Of a stretch of 64,000 bases of DNA, positions 1 through 10,395 are shown one piece after another; the first letter of the stretch is position 1; each line of letters starts with the position of its first letter. The notes under the pieces were generated by a model that saw only the letters and a program-made list of their open reading frames with translations, was not told where the DNA came from and did no database searches. This stretch comes from Novosphingobium sp. (GTDB taxonomy: Bacteria > Pseudomonadota > Alphaproteobacteria > Sphingomonadales > Sphingomonadaceae). Both the position numbers and the translations under genes were made by a program. Where the stretch lies: positions 56,559 through 120,558 of the forward strand of contig JAGHZR010000011.1 in NCBI GenBank assembly GCA_017745295.1. Reading direction: 5' to 3'.

Positions 1-658
1 GCGGCGCCATGACCGGCACGTAGACCGCTTCTCCCGGCGAGAGTGCGAATTCGGTCCCGCCGGAGAGCAGGTCGTCGCGCCATTTGAGTTCGCGGCCGCC
101 GCCGGTGTGATAGGTTTCGTGCACCAGATCCGGTGCGAAGCGGGGATCGCCGGCGGGAAACTGGGTCATGACCTTGGTGCCGCGCAGTTGTAGCAGGATA
201 TTGTGCTCGGGATCGAAGTGGTAGGGGGTGACGCCGCCCGCCGACGTGACGAAGGCGAAGGCCTGTAGCTTCATCATCCGGCCGGTTTTCGCTTCGATGG
301 CGGGGCGCAGTTCGGCCAGGAGTTCTTCGAGCAGGCGGGCGTAGTCGGGATGCTGCTCGATGTTCTTGATGACGGCCCAGGAGTTGGTCGTCTCGATCTC
401 GCGGATGGTGCGGCCGATGGGAATGCCGGTGGCGGCGGGCTTGCCGTCCACGCCGAGGGGCTGGTTGCCGAAGTTGTACTCGACCGAAGCGGAGGGCAGC
501 GATTCCGCGAGGGCGGCCAGCGCTTCCAGCGTCATCAGCGGATGATCGCCGAGAGCGTGGGTCAGCTTGTGCGGCACTTCGGGGTAGTTGGCGGCGAAGC
601 GGGCGCGGGTTTCCTCGGGGAAGACGGCGGCGCTGGCCGTTTTCGAGAACAGGTTCAC
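1..658 (-). CDS. Cupin-like (JmjC-type) domain protein, 3'-truncated by window edge
   Basis: The reverse strand is open from position 658 to the window edge, giving about 219 residues. The sequence contains TPYHFDPEHN (about residues 145-152), whose HFD triplet matches the HxD iron ligands of cupin-8/JmjC-type 2-oxoglutarate oxygenases, followed by LLQLRGTK and SPGEAVYVP typical of the cupin barrel. The start is a GTG at 658-656 that overlaps the TGA of the upstream acetyltransferase gene (GTGA), so the two are translationally coupled. The second conserved His would lie beyond the window edge. The substrate is unknown; proteins of this type are often annotated as cupin-like regulators or hydroxylases. 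Confidence 0.75.
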   Translation of the reverse strand, partial: MNLFSKTASAAVFPEETRARFAANYPEVPHKLTHALGDHPLMTLEALAALAESLPSASVEYNFGNQPLGVDGKPAATGIPIGRTIREIETTNSWAVIKNIEQHPDYARLLEELLAELRPAIEAKTGRMMKLQAFAFVTSAGGVTPYHFDPEHNILLQLRGTKVMTQFPAGDPRFAPDLVHETYHTGGGRELKWRDDLLSGGTEFALSPGEAVYVPVMAP

Positions 659-1803
659 GGGCGCTCTCCTGCGGGGCTGCGCGCGATCTCGGCGCGGACG
701 AAGTGGCGGAACAGGCGGCGGCGGATCGGGCCGCCGATGGCGATGGAGAGGCACGCCATGGTGCGGCGTTCGCGCCAGAGGTGGTCGATCATCGGATGGT
801 CGGCGGCGGCGCAGCTGTCGGTCCAGTCTATGTCCGCGCGTTCGAGAATGCGCAGGTTTTCGCGCTGGAGCAGGACGCCGGGGGAGAAGCGGGAATAGTC
901 CTCGTCAAAGGCGGTCTTGAAGGAATAGGCGCCCGGCGGGGTGAGAAAGCTGGCGAGCATGGCGATGGGGCGGCCGTCCAGCGTGAGGGCGAGCCGTTTG
1001 AGGCGGCCGCGCTCGGCGGCGCCTTGCAGGCTGTCGCGAAAGAGGCTGTCGGTCGCGGGGTGGTTCGCGAGTGCGGAACCGGCCTTGCCTTTCCAGCCCG
1101 AGGCTTCGAGCGCGAGAAAGGCGTCGCGCCATGCGGCGAGATCGTCCGCGTCTGCGCGCCGCTCTACTGCGAGCGTTCCGAGTTCGGCCAAGCGGCTGGC
1201 CTGACGGCGCAGTTCCTTGCGCTTCTTGCCGGAAAGCGAGGTTTCCAGATAGGCATCCGGTGAAAGATCCGAGGCGAGCAGGGCGCGGTCCTCTCGCAGT
1301 ACCACTTCAGCGTGGCGGTGCCGATCCGTCAGCACTTGCGAAAGCGCGGCATGGAGCGGGCCTTCGAGCGGAATGCCCCGCAAGTGCAGGAATAGCGCCC
1401 GACCTGCCGTCTCATCCGCCCAATCCAGTACTGCGCGCCAGAATGCGATTTCAGCGCCGCGCCGGACCAGCGGAGCGCCGCAGAAGCAGTTGTCGTGGAG
1501 CCAGCTTGCGAGGTTCGGCACCGGCCAACGGTAATAGCGCGGGCTGCGCAGGATCGGCAGCAGTCCGGCAAGCCGTCCGCCTATCTCGAAGCGCAGGATC
1601 ATGACGGCTTCGGTCTGCGGCAGGTGGCGCAGCGAGGGGAGGAGATACCAGCTTTCGAAGAAGGGATTGGGTTCGCTGGCGTCGAGGGCGAGGCGGTCCC
1701 AGGCTGGAACTTCGGTTTCCAGCGCTTGCCAGGGCACGCAGTGCAGCGAAGGGGCCGCCGAGGCGGTCTGTTCGCGAACCGAATGGGCCTCTGGGTCGAA
1801 CAT
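655..1803 (-). CDS. GNAT-family acetyltransferase of the CelD/BcsL type
   Basis: The protein has 382 aa. Its N-terminal half carries NPFFESWYLLPSLRHL and a central LSGKKRKELRRQASRLAELG segment, characteristic of CelD/BcsL-like (FemAB-related) acyltransferases. The C-terminal GNAT-like core includes RLKRLALTLDGRPIAMLASF and YSFKTAFDEDYSRFSPGVLL. It overlaps the downstream cupin-like gene by 4 bp, and this pairing suggests both act on one small-molecule or cell-envelope substrate. The family name comes from a cellulose-synthesis locus, but no cellulose genes are present here, so the substrate is unassigned. Confidence 0.75.
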   Translation of the reverse strand: MFDPEAHSVREQTASAAPSLHCVPWQALETEVPAWDRLALDASEPNPFFESWYLLPSLRHLPQTEAVMILRFEIGGRLAGLLPILRSPRYYRWPVPNLASWLHDNCFCGAPLVRRGAEIAFWRAVLDWADETAGRALFLHLRGIPLEGPLHAALSQVLTDRHRHAEVVLREDRALLASDLSPDAYLETSLSGKKRKELRRQASRLAELGTLAVERRADADDLAAWRDAFLALEASGWKGKAGSALANHPATDSLFRDSLQGAAERGRLKRLALTLDGRPIAMLASFLTPPGAYSFKTAFDEDYSRFSPGVLLQRENLRILERADIDWTDSCAAADHPMIDHLWRERRTMACLSIAIGGPIRRRLFRHFVRAEIARSPAGERP

Positions 1804-1889
1804 GGTCTCGCCTGCTTATCCTTGCGGGCGGTCTAGCGCATCGCTCTCAAGGAAGTGCTAACGCGGGCATGGAAAAGACCTGCCACTAC

Positions 1890-1979
1890 CCTCGTCATTG
1901 CGAGGAGGCGAAGCCGACGAAGCAATCCAGAGCGGCGTAAACCGCACTGGATTGCTTCGCTACGCTCGCAATGACGAGG
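1890..1979. repeat. Palindromic intergenic repeat, family A
   Basis: An imperfect inverted repeat of about 90 bp. The left arm begins CCTCGTCATTGCGAG and the right arm ends CTCGCAATGACGAGG, with internal AAGCAATCCAG / CTGGATTGCTT arms. A second copy lies at 38232-38316. It sits just downstream of hppA, where the fold could also protect the 3' end or terminate the transcript, but there is no U-tract. Confidence 0.85.
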
Positions 1980-2003
1980 GTGGAGAACTATCGTCGCATA
2001 CCC

Positions 2004-4097
<2,094 letters not shown>

Positions 4098-4156
4098 AAA
4101 ACGCCCCCTTTTTCCCAACGATGTACCGACGGGTTCTCCCGTTCTGAAGGTAAAGG

Positions 4157-4184
4157 GCTATAGACAAGCGCGATTACTGGCAAG
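4157..4184 (-). promoter_or_regulatory. Candidate promoter of hppA
   Basis: On the minus strand, CTTGCC (4184-4179) is followed after 16 bp by TATAGC (4162-4157), a plausible alphaproteobacterial sigma70-type pair about 60 bp upstream of the hppA GTG. Only the spacing and resemblance to consensus support it. Confidence 0.3.
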
Positions 4185-4256
4185 CGACTTCGTTTGCGGG
4201 TGATTTTCTCGGAATGGGGAGGGCGTGGGTAGCAAGGATTCTGGCCCCAGACTCCT

Positions 4257-4305
4257 CGTCATCCTGAACTTGTTTAGCTGCGCTGACCTTCGGTTCAGGA
4301 TCCAT
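4257..4305. repeat. Interrupted single arm of repeat family B
   Basis: CATCCTGAACTTGTTT followed about 20 bp later by CAGGATCCAT reproduces the two halves of a family B arm (compare 47034-47059), but a stretch of about 20 bp (AGCTGCGCTGACCTTCGGTT) separates them. No opposing arm is visible nearby, so it appears to be a degenerate copy. Confidence 0.6.
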
Positions 4306-4527
4306 TTCGCCGCTCAAGCCGGAGTGTAGAGCAGAAAGCGGCGCTCTCGGTTGGAGAACATAGAAACCGTATGAAGTTGCAAAGCAGCGGCGTGAGTACG
4401 CAAGCCGCTACAGATTACGCGATCAAAGAGGAGCGCGGCCGGTCCCACTACCGACGGTTATTTCGCCAGAAGCATAATTAATCGTAGGACCAACCTCTAT
4501 CGGGTCACATTTGCCCGGTTCTAACCC

Positions 4528-4707
4528 CACCCCGCTCAGGCTGAGCTTGTCGAAGGCCGCCCGCAGCGCCCGGCTAGTGGCCGGATAGCGGCCCACAATT
4601 ACATCCTGAGTCTCCGGGACGGCATTACTATGTCGGCCAATGCTGATGACCTCGAACGTCGTAGCGGCTTGCCGCAGGGGCTTCGACAGGCTCAGCCTGA
4701 GCGGGGT
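4528..4707. repeat. Inverted repeat, family C, 27-bp arms
   Basis: The arms at 4528-4554 and 4681-4707 are reverse complements with one mismatch in 27, built on CGCTCAGGCTGAGC and TTGTCGAAG. They are separated by 126 bp. This is a widespread short palindromic element type in sphingomonad intergenic DNA; one copy is seen here. Confidence 0.8.
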
Positions 4708-4880
4708 CAGGAAAGGAATTTGTTCGCGCAAAGGCGCGAAAGTGTTGCGGCCGCAGTGAATTCACTTTTTTACGACGTTGCGAAAATCGCAGCGCCAAAG
4801 GTGAGGGCGGCATTGCCGTAGGAACGACCTCTCTACGCCTTTGCGCGAGCCGCTCTTCCTTTCCATCCGCAACGCTGCCC

Positions 4881-5840
4881 TCAGTGCTGATACCCCAGTC
4901 TCTCCGGCAGCGGGACCGGTGCGCCGTTCCATTCCAGCGCGATGCCGCTGCCATCCGCCACCGCGCCGATGGCATGGACGCCGGTGCCGAGCGCCTTGGC
5001 GGCGGCGCGGACGTAGGCGCTGTTCACGGGCGGGGCGGTGAACAGCAGGACATAGTCGTCGCCCGCCGTCATGGCCGAAATCCGCTTGTCGAGATCGTCG
5101 CCGAGCGTGGCGACGAAGGCGCGGGAGAGCGGAACGTCCTCGGCGGCGATGACGATCGAGACTCCGCTGGCCTCGGCCATGCGCCGGGCATCGACCAGCA
5201 GGCCGTCGGACACGTCCATCATCGCCGTCGCCAGCGGGGCCAAGGCAACGCCCAGCGCCGGTTCCGGCATCGGGCGGCGGTAGCGGTCGGTCAGCCACGC
5301 GGCCTGCGGGGTCTGTACCTTGCTGCCCGAAGTGAGCAGTTCGAGGCCGAGGCCGGAATCGCCCAGAGTGCCGCTTACCCAGACGAGATCGCCGCTTTGG
5401 GCGCCGCTGCGCGAGGGGACCGGGCAGTCTTCCGGGCCGCGGCCAAGGGCCGTCAGCGAGAAGCTGCGCGCCGAGCCTTGCGGCATGCGGACGGTGTCGC
5501 CGCCGAGCAGCGGCAAGTGGAAATGACGGCAGGCCAGCTCCATTCCGGCGAGGAAGGCGCGGTCCCATTCCTCGTCGCCGAGCGCGTGCGACTTGAGGCA
5601 GCCGAGCGGCTCGGCACCCTTGGCGGCAAGGTCCGAGGCGTTCACGGCGACGAGTTTCCAGGCGACGTCCTCGGCCGGATCGTCGGGCAGGAAGTGGACG
5701 CCCTCGACGAGCGTATCCATCGTCAGCACCAGCTTCTCGCCGCCGAGTTCGAGCACGGCGGCATCGTCCGCTAGGCCCCGTGCGGCGGGGCTTACGGCAA
5801 TGGCGCGCAAGGCGTCGATGAAGGCGAATTCGCGGGTCAT
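4881..5840 (-). CDS. thiL: Thiamine-monophosphate kinase
   Basis: ThiL phosphorylates thiamine monophosphate to thiamine diphosphate in the cytoplasm. The 319-aa protein has the PurM/ThiL-fold landmarks: GLADDAAVLELGG near the N-terminus, the Mg-binding TMDTLVEGVHF, VNASDLAAKGAEPLG, the LLGGDTVR loop, and MMDVSDGLLVDARRMAEAS. It lies 80 bp downstream of nusB on the same strand; thiL-nusB linkage is common in bacteria. Two strong hairpins occupy the gap. Confidence 0.95.
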   Translation of the reverse strand: MTREFAFIDALRAIAVSPAARGLADDAAVLELGGEKLVLTMDTLVEGVHFLPDDPAEDVAWKLVAVNASDLAAKGAEPLGCLKSHALGDEEWDRAFLAGMELACRHFHLPLLGGDTVRMPQGSARSFSLTALGRGPEDCPVPSRSGAQSGDLVWVSGTLGDSGLGLELLTSGSKVQTPQAAWLTDRYRRPMPEPALGVALAPLATAMMDVSDGLLVDARRMAEASGVSIVIAAEDVPLSRAFVATLGDDLDKRISAMTAGDDYVLLFTAPPVNSAYVRAAAKALGTGVHAIGAVADGSGIALEWNGAPVPLPERLGYQH

Positions 5841-5846
5841 GACGTG

Positions 5847-5904
5847 ACAATGGGCCCCGCAGGGCCCATTGTCGAGATCACGCGTGCGCGGTCATGCCGC
5901 GCAC
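5847..5904. other. Two GC-rich hairpins between nusB and thiL
   Basis: ACAATGGGCCC / GGGCCCATTGT (5847-5857 and 5862-5872) form a perfect 11-bp stem with a 4-nt loop. GTGCGCGG / CCGCGCAC (5884-5891 and 5897-5904) form a second stem with a 5-nt loop. Neither is followed by a U-tract, so they look more like attenuation, processing or mRNA-stability structures in the bolA-his-nusB-thiL transcript than like a classic terminator. Confidence 0.5.
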
Positions 5905-5919
5905 AACAGGTGCAGCAAT

Positions 5920-6375
5920 TCAGCGGACGTCTTTCGCCACGGCATCGAGCACGCCGTTGACGAACTTCGCCTCGCGCGCGTCGAAGAAGGCGTGGGCGAC
6001 GTCGAGATATTCGCCGATCGCCGCGCCGGTCGGCACGTCGGCGCGGGCCAGCAGTTCGTAGACACCGGCGCGCAGGATCTGCAGCATGGTCTTGTCGAGC
6101 CGGGCGAGCGACCAGCCGTCGGCCAGTTTGGCGGAAAGCAGTTCGTCGATCTCGTCGCGGCGGGCGATCACGCCTTTCACCACGTCGTCGAAGAAGGCGA
6201 CTTCGGCCTTGGCGTACTGGTCCTCGTCGATTTCCGCACCGAGCCGGTGGCGGTGGAATTCGTCGAGCAGGATGGCCTGCGCGGTGCCTTCCATCTCGAA
6301 CTGATAGAGGGCCTGGACGGCGGCGAGGCGCGCGGCGGAGCGGGCCTGCTTCGAATTGGGCTTGGAATTGCTCAT
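5920..6375 (-). CDS. nusB: Transcription antitermination factor NusB
   Basis: This 151-aa all-helical RNA-binding protein works with NusE (S10) in antitermination of rRNA transcription. The sequence shows the NusB pattern ARLAAVQALYQFEM near the N-terminus, a central DELLSAKLADGWSLARLDKTMLQILRAGVYELL, and the C-terminal GEYLDVAHAFFDAREAKFVNGVLDAVAK. Its ATG overlaps the TGA of hisD by 4 bp, so it is translated as part of the his-nusB operon. Confidence 0.95.
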   Translation of the reverse strand: MSNSKPNSKQARSAARLAAVQALYQFEMEGTAQAILLDEFHRHRLGAEIDEDQYAKAEVAFFDDVVKGVIARRDEIDELLSAKLADGWSLARLDKTMLQILRAGVYELLARADVPTGAAIGEYLDVAHAFFDAREAKFVNGVLDAVAKDVR

Positions 6376-7661
6376 CGGGAAAGTCTCACGGAAATGGAGC
6401 GCGCGTGCGCGGGAAGCCCTTCGGCATCGGCAAGGGCAACGGCGGCGGGGCCAATGGCCTCAAGCGCCGCCTGGTCGAGCTGGATGAAGCTGGTGCGCTT
6501 CATGAAATCGAGGACCGACAGGCCCGAGGCGAACCGTGCGCGGCGCCCGGTGGGGAGCACGTGGTTGGGGCCGGCGACGTAATCGCCGACCGCTTCGGGG
6601 GTCATGCGGCCGAGGAACACCGATCCGGCGTGGCGAATCTGGCGGAACAGGGTTTCGGGATCGTCGGTGGCGATCTCGACGTGTTCGGCGGCGAGGGCAT
6701 CGGCCAGCGCCGGGGCCTCGTCGAAGCTGTCGACGACGACGATCACGCCGTAGTCGTTCCACGACTGGCGCGCGGTCGCCTCGGTGGCGAGGGCGGCGAG
6801 TTCGATCTCCACCGCCTCGGCCACGGCGTCCGCATAGGCGGCATCGTCGGTGATGAGGATCGATTGCGAGGTGGGGTCGTGCTCGGCCTGGCTCAGCAGG
6901 TCCGCGGCGATGCGGCGCGGTTCGTTCTTGGCATCCGCGATCACGAGGATTTCGCTCGGGCCGGCCACCATGTCGATGCCGACGACGCCATAAAGCTGGC
7001 GCTTGGCTTCGGCCACCCAGGCGTTGCCGGGGCCGGTGATCACGTCGACGGGCGCGATCCGCTCGGTGCCATAGGCGAGCGCACCCACGGCATGGGCACC
7101 GCCCACGCGCCAGACCTCATCGACACCGGCAAGATGTGCGGCGGCGAGGACGAGCGCATTGACTTCGCCCTTGGGGGTCGGCGTGACGACGACGAGCCGC
7201 TCGACGCCCGCGACTTTGGCAGGGATCGCGTTCATCAGCATCGACGAGGGATAGGCCGCGCGGCCGCCTGGAACGTAGAGCCCGGCGGCATCGACTGCAC
7301 GCCACACGGCGCCGAGGCGCACGCCCGCCGCATCGGTGTAGTCGCGGTTTTCGGGCAGCTGGGCGGCGTGATAGGCGCGGATGCGCTCCGCTGCGAGTTC
7401 GAGGGCGCTGCGCAGCTCGGGCGTCAGGGCCTCGAAAGCGGCGCGGCAGGTCTCGGCGTCGATGCGCCAGCCGGTGTGCTCGAGATCGTGGCCGTCGAAC
7501 CGCGCGGTGTAGTCCGCCAGCGCCGCGTCACCTCGCTCGCGTACAGCGGCGAGGATATCGGCCACGTCGCGCGCCACGTCCGTCGCGCTCTCGCGGCGGT
7601 CGGCGACGACACGCTGGAAAGCCTCTGCGAACCCGGCATCCTTGCTGAAAAGGCGCTGCAT
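6372..7661 (-). CDS. hisD: Histidinol dehydrogenase
   Basis: HisD performs the last two NAD-dependent, zinc-requiring steps of histidine synthesis (histidinol to histidine). The 429-aa length is typical. Visible motifs are GLYVPGGRAAYPSSMLMNAIPAKVAGV, the GPGNAWVAEAKRQL loop, DMVAGPSEILVIAD, SQAEHDP (zinc-site Gln and His) and the C-terminal GPNHVLPT. The start overlaps the hisG stop by one base (TGATG), and the stop overlaps the nusB start. Confidence 0.97.
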   Translation of the reverse strand: MQRLFSKDAGFAEAFQRVVADRRESATDVARDVADILAAVRERGDAALADYTARFDGHDLEHTGWRIDAETCRAAFEALTPELRSALELAAERIRAYHAAQLPENRDYTDAAGVRLGAVWRAVDAAGLYVPGGRAAYPSSMLMNAIPAKVAGVERLVVVTPTPKGEVNALVLAAAHLAGVDEVWRVGGAHAVGALAYGTERIAPVDVITGPGNAWVAEAKRQLYGVVGIDMVAGPSEILVIADAKNEPRRIAADLLSQAEHDPTSQSILITDDAAYADAVAEAVEIELAALATEATARQSWNDYGVIVVVDSFDEAPALADALAAEHVEIATDDPETLFRQIRHAGSVFLGRMTPEAVGDYVAGPNHVLPTGRRARFASGLSVLDFMKRTSFIQLDQAALEAIGPAAVALADAEGLPAHARSISVRLSR

Positions 7662-8317
7662 CAGGCGGCGGCCTTCCGTTCGGCCACCAGCGCGCGGAAG
7701 GCATCGACCAGCGCGGCGACACGGTCGTCGGTCTTCAGGGCAGCGCGGTTGACGATCAGCCGCGCGGAAATGTCGAGAATACGGCTCGTTTCCACGAGGC
7801 CGTTTTCCTTGAGCGTGCGGCCCGTGGAGACGAGATCGACGATGCGGCTCGACAGGCCGAGCGAAGGCGCCAGTTCCATCGCGCCGTTCAGCTTCACGAC
7901 TTCGGCCTGCACGCCGAGCTTTTCGTAGTGCTTGCGCGTGAGGTTCGGATACTTGCTGGCGACCCGCAAGTGCGAGGGCAGGGCGCCGCCCACTTCGCCT
8001 TCACGCTCGGCGACCGACAGGCGGCAGTGGCCGATATCGAGGTCGACCGGGGCGTAGAGGTCGGGATAGGCAAACTCTTCCACCACGTCCGAACCGACGA
8101 TGCCCACTTGCGCCGCGCCATGCGCCACGAAAGTCGCCACGTCGAAAGCGCGCACGCGGATCAGGCGCATATCGCTGTTCTCGCACGCAAAAGAGAGCGC
8201 GCGGGACTTCTTGTCGTGGAACTCCGCCTCGGGCACCACGCCTGCACGCGCCATCAGCGGCAGCGCTTCGTCGAGGATTCGGCCCTTGGGCACGGCGAAT
8301 GTCAGGGTTGTCGGCAT
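7661..8317 (-). CDS. hisG: ATP phosphoribosyltransferase, short (HisZ-dependent) form
   Basis: HisG catalyses the first step of histidine synthesis (ATP plus PRPP). From the ATG at 8317 the product is 218 aa with [16 protein letters not shown] at the N-terminus and the PRPP-binding [20 protein letters not shown]. It ends before the roughly 80-residue regulatory domain of long-form HisG, so it is the short form, which needs the HisRS-like partner HisZ. No hisZ is in this window. The reading frame extends upstream to 8587, but that part overlaps bolA and lacks HisG homology. Confidence 0.95.
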   Translation of the reverse strand: MPTTLTFAVPKGRILDEALPLMARAGVVPEAEFHDKKSRALSFACENSDMRLIRVRAFDVATFVAHGAAQVGIVGSDVVEEFAYPDLYAPVDLDIGHCRLSVAEREGEVGGALPSHLRVASKYPNLTRKHYEKLGVQAEVVKLNGAMELAPSLGLSSRIVDLVSTGRTLKENGLVETSRILDISARLIVNRAALKTDDRVAALVDAFRALVAERKAAA

Positions 8318-8378
8318 GGTGCGCGCATTTAGGCTGGCATTGCGGAAAGGGCAACCGGGATAAGAATCCCGGTCTCGG

Positions 8379-8651
8379 TCACTCGCCTGGTTCGCGGGCC
8401 TTGATGGCGATGGCGTGGACGCGCTGGCCGGGAATGTCGCCAAGCGCGGCGTTGACGAGGCGCTGGCGCTGGAGGCGCGAAACGCCCGCGAAGGCGGGGC
8501 TTTCGATTTCGATGGTGAAGTGCGATTCGCCAGTGCCGTCATCGCCCATATGGCCCGCGTGACTGGCGGAATCGTTGATGACATCAAGGCGGGTGGGGGC
8601 GAAGGCGGCTTCGAGAAGCTGCTGCATTTCCTGTGCGATCGGTCCGGTCAT
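8379..8651 (-). CDS. bolA: BolA family protein
   Basis: This 90-aa protein shows the BolA pattern: [22 protein letters not shown], then [29 protein letters not shown] and [12 protein letters not shown]. BolA proteins bind monothiol glutaredoxins and [2Fe-2S] clusters. I chose the second ATG (8651, starting MTGPIAQ), which has GGAAG just upstream and matches usual BolA N-termini; an ATG at 8660 adds three residues. It is divergent from the J-domain gene and lies 61 bp upstream of hisG, so it may lead the his-nusB-thiL transcript. Confidence 0.92.
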   Translation of the reverse strand: MTGPIAQEMQQLLEAAFAPTRLDVINDSASHAGHMGDDGTGESHFTIEIESPAFAGVSRLQRQRLVNAALGDIPGQRVHAIAIKAREPGE

Positions 8652-8690
8652 GACTTCCATTTAGGCGCTCGATCCCCCATCTGGAAGCCG

Positions 8691-9281
8691 GTGAGACATT
8701 CTAGATTTCATGGCAGGGTCGAATCCGGTGGTCGCGCGTGCAGCTGGCCGGGGTGCGAAGCGGCGGGCGAGTTCCGCGCGCCGGGCGCGCGCCTGCCGGG
8801 TTTCGACGGTCCGGGCGACTATCGCTGGTTCTGCCTCGACCACATTCGCGAATTCAATGCGGGATACGACTATTTCGACGGCATGAGCGCGGAGGAAATC
8901 TTCCGCGCGCAGTCGCCGCTGCACGGCTGGGAAGCGCAGAGCCGTGCGTTCCGCCCCGATGCGGGCGTGGACGGCACCCCGCGCTGGGCCGATTTCGCCG
9001 ACCCACTGGAGGCGATCAGCGGCCGCGCCAAGGCGCATATGCGCCAGCGTCAGGCCGAGATGAAGCCGGAGAATGCCCGCTTCAATTCCGAGGAGCGGCG
9101 CGCGCTCGGCGTGCTGGGGCTGGACGGCGATATCGACAGCAAGACGCTGCGGCTGCGCTATACCCGGCTGCTGCGCCAGTACCACCCCGACCACAACGGC
9201 GGCGACCACAGCCGTGCCTCGCGTCTGCAAGGCGTGGTGGAGGCCTATCAGCTTCTGCGGAAATCGCCTGCGCTGGCTTAG
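8691..9281 (+). CDS. J-domain (DnaJ-like) protein
   Basis: The 196-aa protein starts at GTG 8691 (MRHSRFHGRVE), preceded by GGAAG. A short Cys motif (ACSWPGCEAAGEFRAPG, about residues 13-29) opens the protein, a linker rich in charged and aromatic residues follows, and a C-terminal J domain carries LRYTRLLRQYHPDHNGG with the diagnostic HPD. Divergent linkage to bolA, with cobS a few kb on, is a recurring alphaproteobacterial context. It probably recruits DnaK, but the client is unknown. Confidence 0.88.
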   Translation: MRHSRFHGRVESGGRACSWPGCEAAGEFRAPGARLPGFDGPGDYRWFCLDHIREFNAGYDYFDGMSAEEIFRAQSPLHGWEAQSRAFRPDAGVDGTPRWADFADPLEAISGRAKAHMRQRQAEMKPENARFNSEERRALGVLGLDGDIDSKTLRLRYTRLLRQYHPDHNGGDHSRASRLQGVVEAYQLLRKSPALA

Positions 9282-9533
9282 GTTGCCTACGCTTTGCCTG
9301 AGAGATCGGCCGCGTTCCCACAATGGGCGTAGTGGAGTGGCGTGAATGGCTGGTAATGCGGGTCTGCGGTCGGGCTGCTTTTGATCCCTTGGCAAAGAGA
9401 AGTGGCATCGTCGCCGTTGCGAAAAGCGAAATTGTCGGCAACTTGGGCGACTATGGAACTGCTTTTCCGACTGGCCATCCTCGCCACCTGATTAACGACA
9501 GCAATCAGCGCCCAAGCTGAAGAGAGGCATCCC

Positions 9534-9974
9534 GTGATCACTCCTTCGACGCAGAATAAAGCGCCTCCTAATGAGACGAAGCGCATCTTAATTCGGCGCT
9601 TTATGAAAGCGTCGGGGCTGCAAGACAGGTTGGACAGCGGCAGTTTCTTGGAGCGTTACGCAATCCGCCCCGAGATTGGTTGGCATGATGTCGGTAAAAC
9701 GACGAATCTCATGGAAACGATAACTGGCCCGATTGAGGCGCTTAAATCGGCATATCAAAAATACCGCCCCGACTATCAGGAGGCATACGAGGATCACATA
9801 AATTGGGAGTTTACTGAGCAGGAACTCTCGAAAATTGTGGACTTTCTCGAGTCTCCAACGGGTCGTCATTATCTCGAGGGAACTTGGCGCATGGAAGCCT
9901 ACACCGGCACAAACATGGAAGACACCGAGGCAGCTTTGGTCAACGAGGCCGTGGCTGCTTACAAAGGCAAGTGA
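9534..9974 (+). CDS. Hypothetical protein, possibly DUF2059-like
   Basis: A 146-aa product from GTG 9534, with a good AGAGAGG site 6 nt upstream. No signal peptide is visible. The C-terminal half (FTEQELSKIVDFLESPTGRHYLEG) resembles the DUF2059 core, in which an acidic helix is followed by a 'SP-G' turn. Base composition is clearly less GC-rich than in the neighbouring genes, with many AAA/AAT/ATA codons, suggesting transfer or relaxed selection. Function is unknown. Confidence 0.6.
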   Translation: MITPSTQNKAPPNETKRILIRRFMKASGLQDRLDSGSFLERYAIRPEIGWHDVGKTTNLMETITGPIEALKSAYQKYRPDYQEAYEDHINWEFTEQELSKIVDFLESPTGRHYLEGTWRMEAYTGTNMEDTEAALVNEAVAAYKGK

Positions 9975-10049
9975 TCCCTGATCTATGCCCGGTTTGCGGG
10001 CTGTCCATTAAAAGCGCTGTCGTCCGCTTTGTCAGCGGAAGCGGACATT

Positions 10050-10301
10050 CTACCGACGAATGCCTGACAGCTCCGATAGCCACGGAAACGAGCCAAAAGC
10101 GTCATCCTTCGCCGCTTGCTCTGTGTCGAATAAACCGGAGCGATGCCTTCGCAACCAATACCCATCGACACCCCCGCCGCAGTCATGCAGATCCACGTAG
10201 ACTTCTTGTGAGTGAACAAAGAACCCGTCGAAGCGACGAACCAGAGTCCACCGCCTCATTTCGTCCGCGCTTACGGCTGTTTCGAGAATGACATCGTTCA
10301 A
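10050..10301 (-). CDS. Small hypothetical protein
   Basis: A possible 83-aa protein starting at TTG 10301, with TGAGGA about 5 nt upstream on the minus strand. The translation has an ordinary amino-acid composition, with an aromatic-rich centre (WTLVRRFDGFFVHSQEVYVDL) and a C-terminal GYWLRRHRSGLFDTEQAAKDDAFGSFPWL resembling small uncharacterised proteins. It lies in a lower-GC stretch of about 420 bp that otherwise holds no gene. No family recognised. Confidence 0.35.
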   Translation of the reverse strand: MNDVILETAVSADEMRRWTLVRRFDGFFVHSQEVYVDLHDCGGGVDGYWLRRHRSGLFDTEQAAKDDAFGSFPWLSELSGIRR

Positions 10302-10395
10302 GGAAATCCTCAGAGGATGGATCGATTCATGTGCGTCCGCAATGCGCGGCGTTAGCGGAAAGTCCGCTTCGGACCAAAGCTAAGGGACGGCCAAT

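Larger units (their letters stand above)
4185..4880. other. Gap without a convincing gene between hppA and thiL
   Basis: About 700 bp hold two intergenic repeat structures (4257-4305 and 4528-4707) and no convincing gene. A 102-codon minus-strand reading frame at 4423-4731 runs straight through both arms of the 4528-4707 inverted repeat, so it is probably not expressed. The stretch at 4330-4530 is less GC-rich than the flanking genes. It may be a decayed gene or an insertion scar; nothing in it is recognisable. Confidence 0.5.

Noticed and set aside
4423..4731. A 102-codon minus-strand frame in the hppA-thiL gap
   Set aside because: It runs through both arms of an inverted intergenic repeat, and no homology is evident.
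8318..8587. N-terminal extension of hisG by about 90 codons
   Set aside because: It overlaps bolA in another frame, and the ATG at 8317 begins the normal HisG N-terminus.
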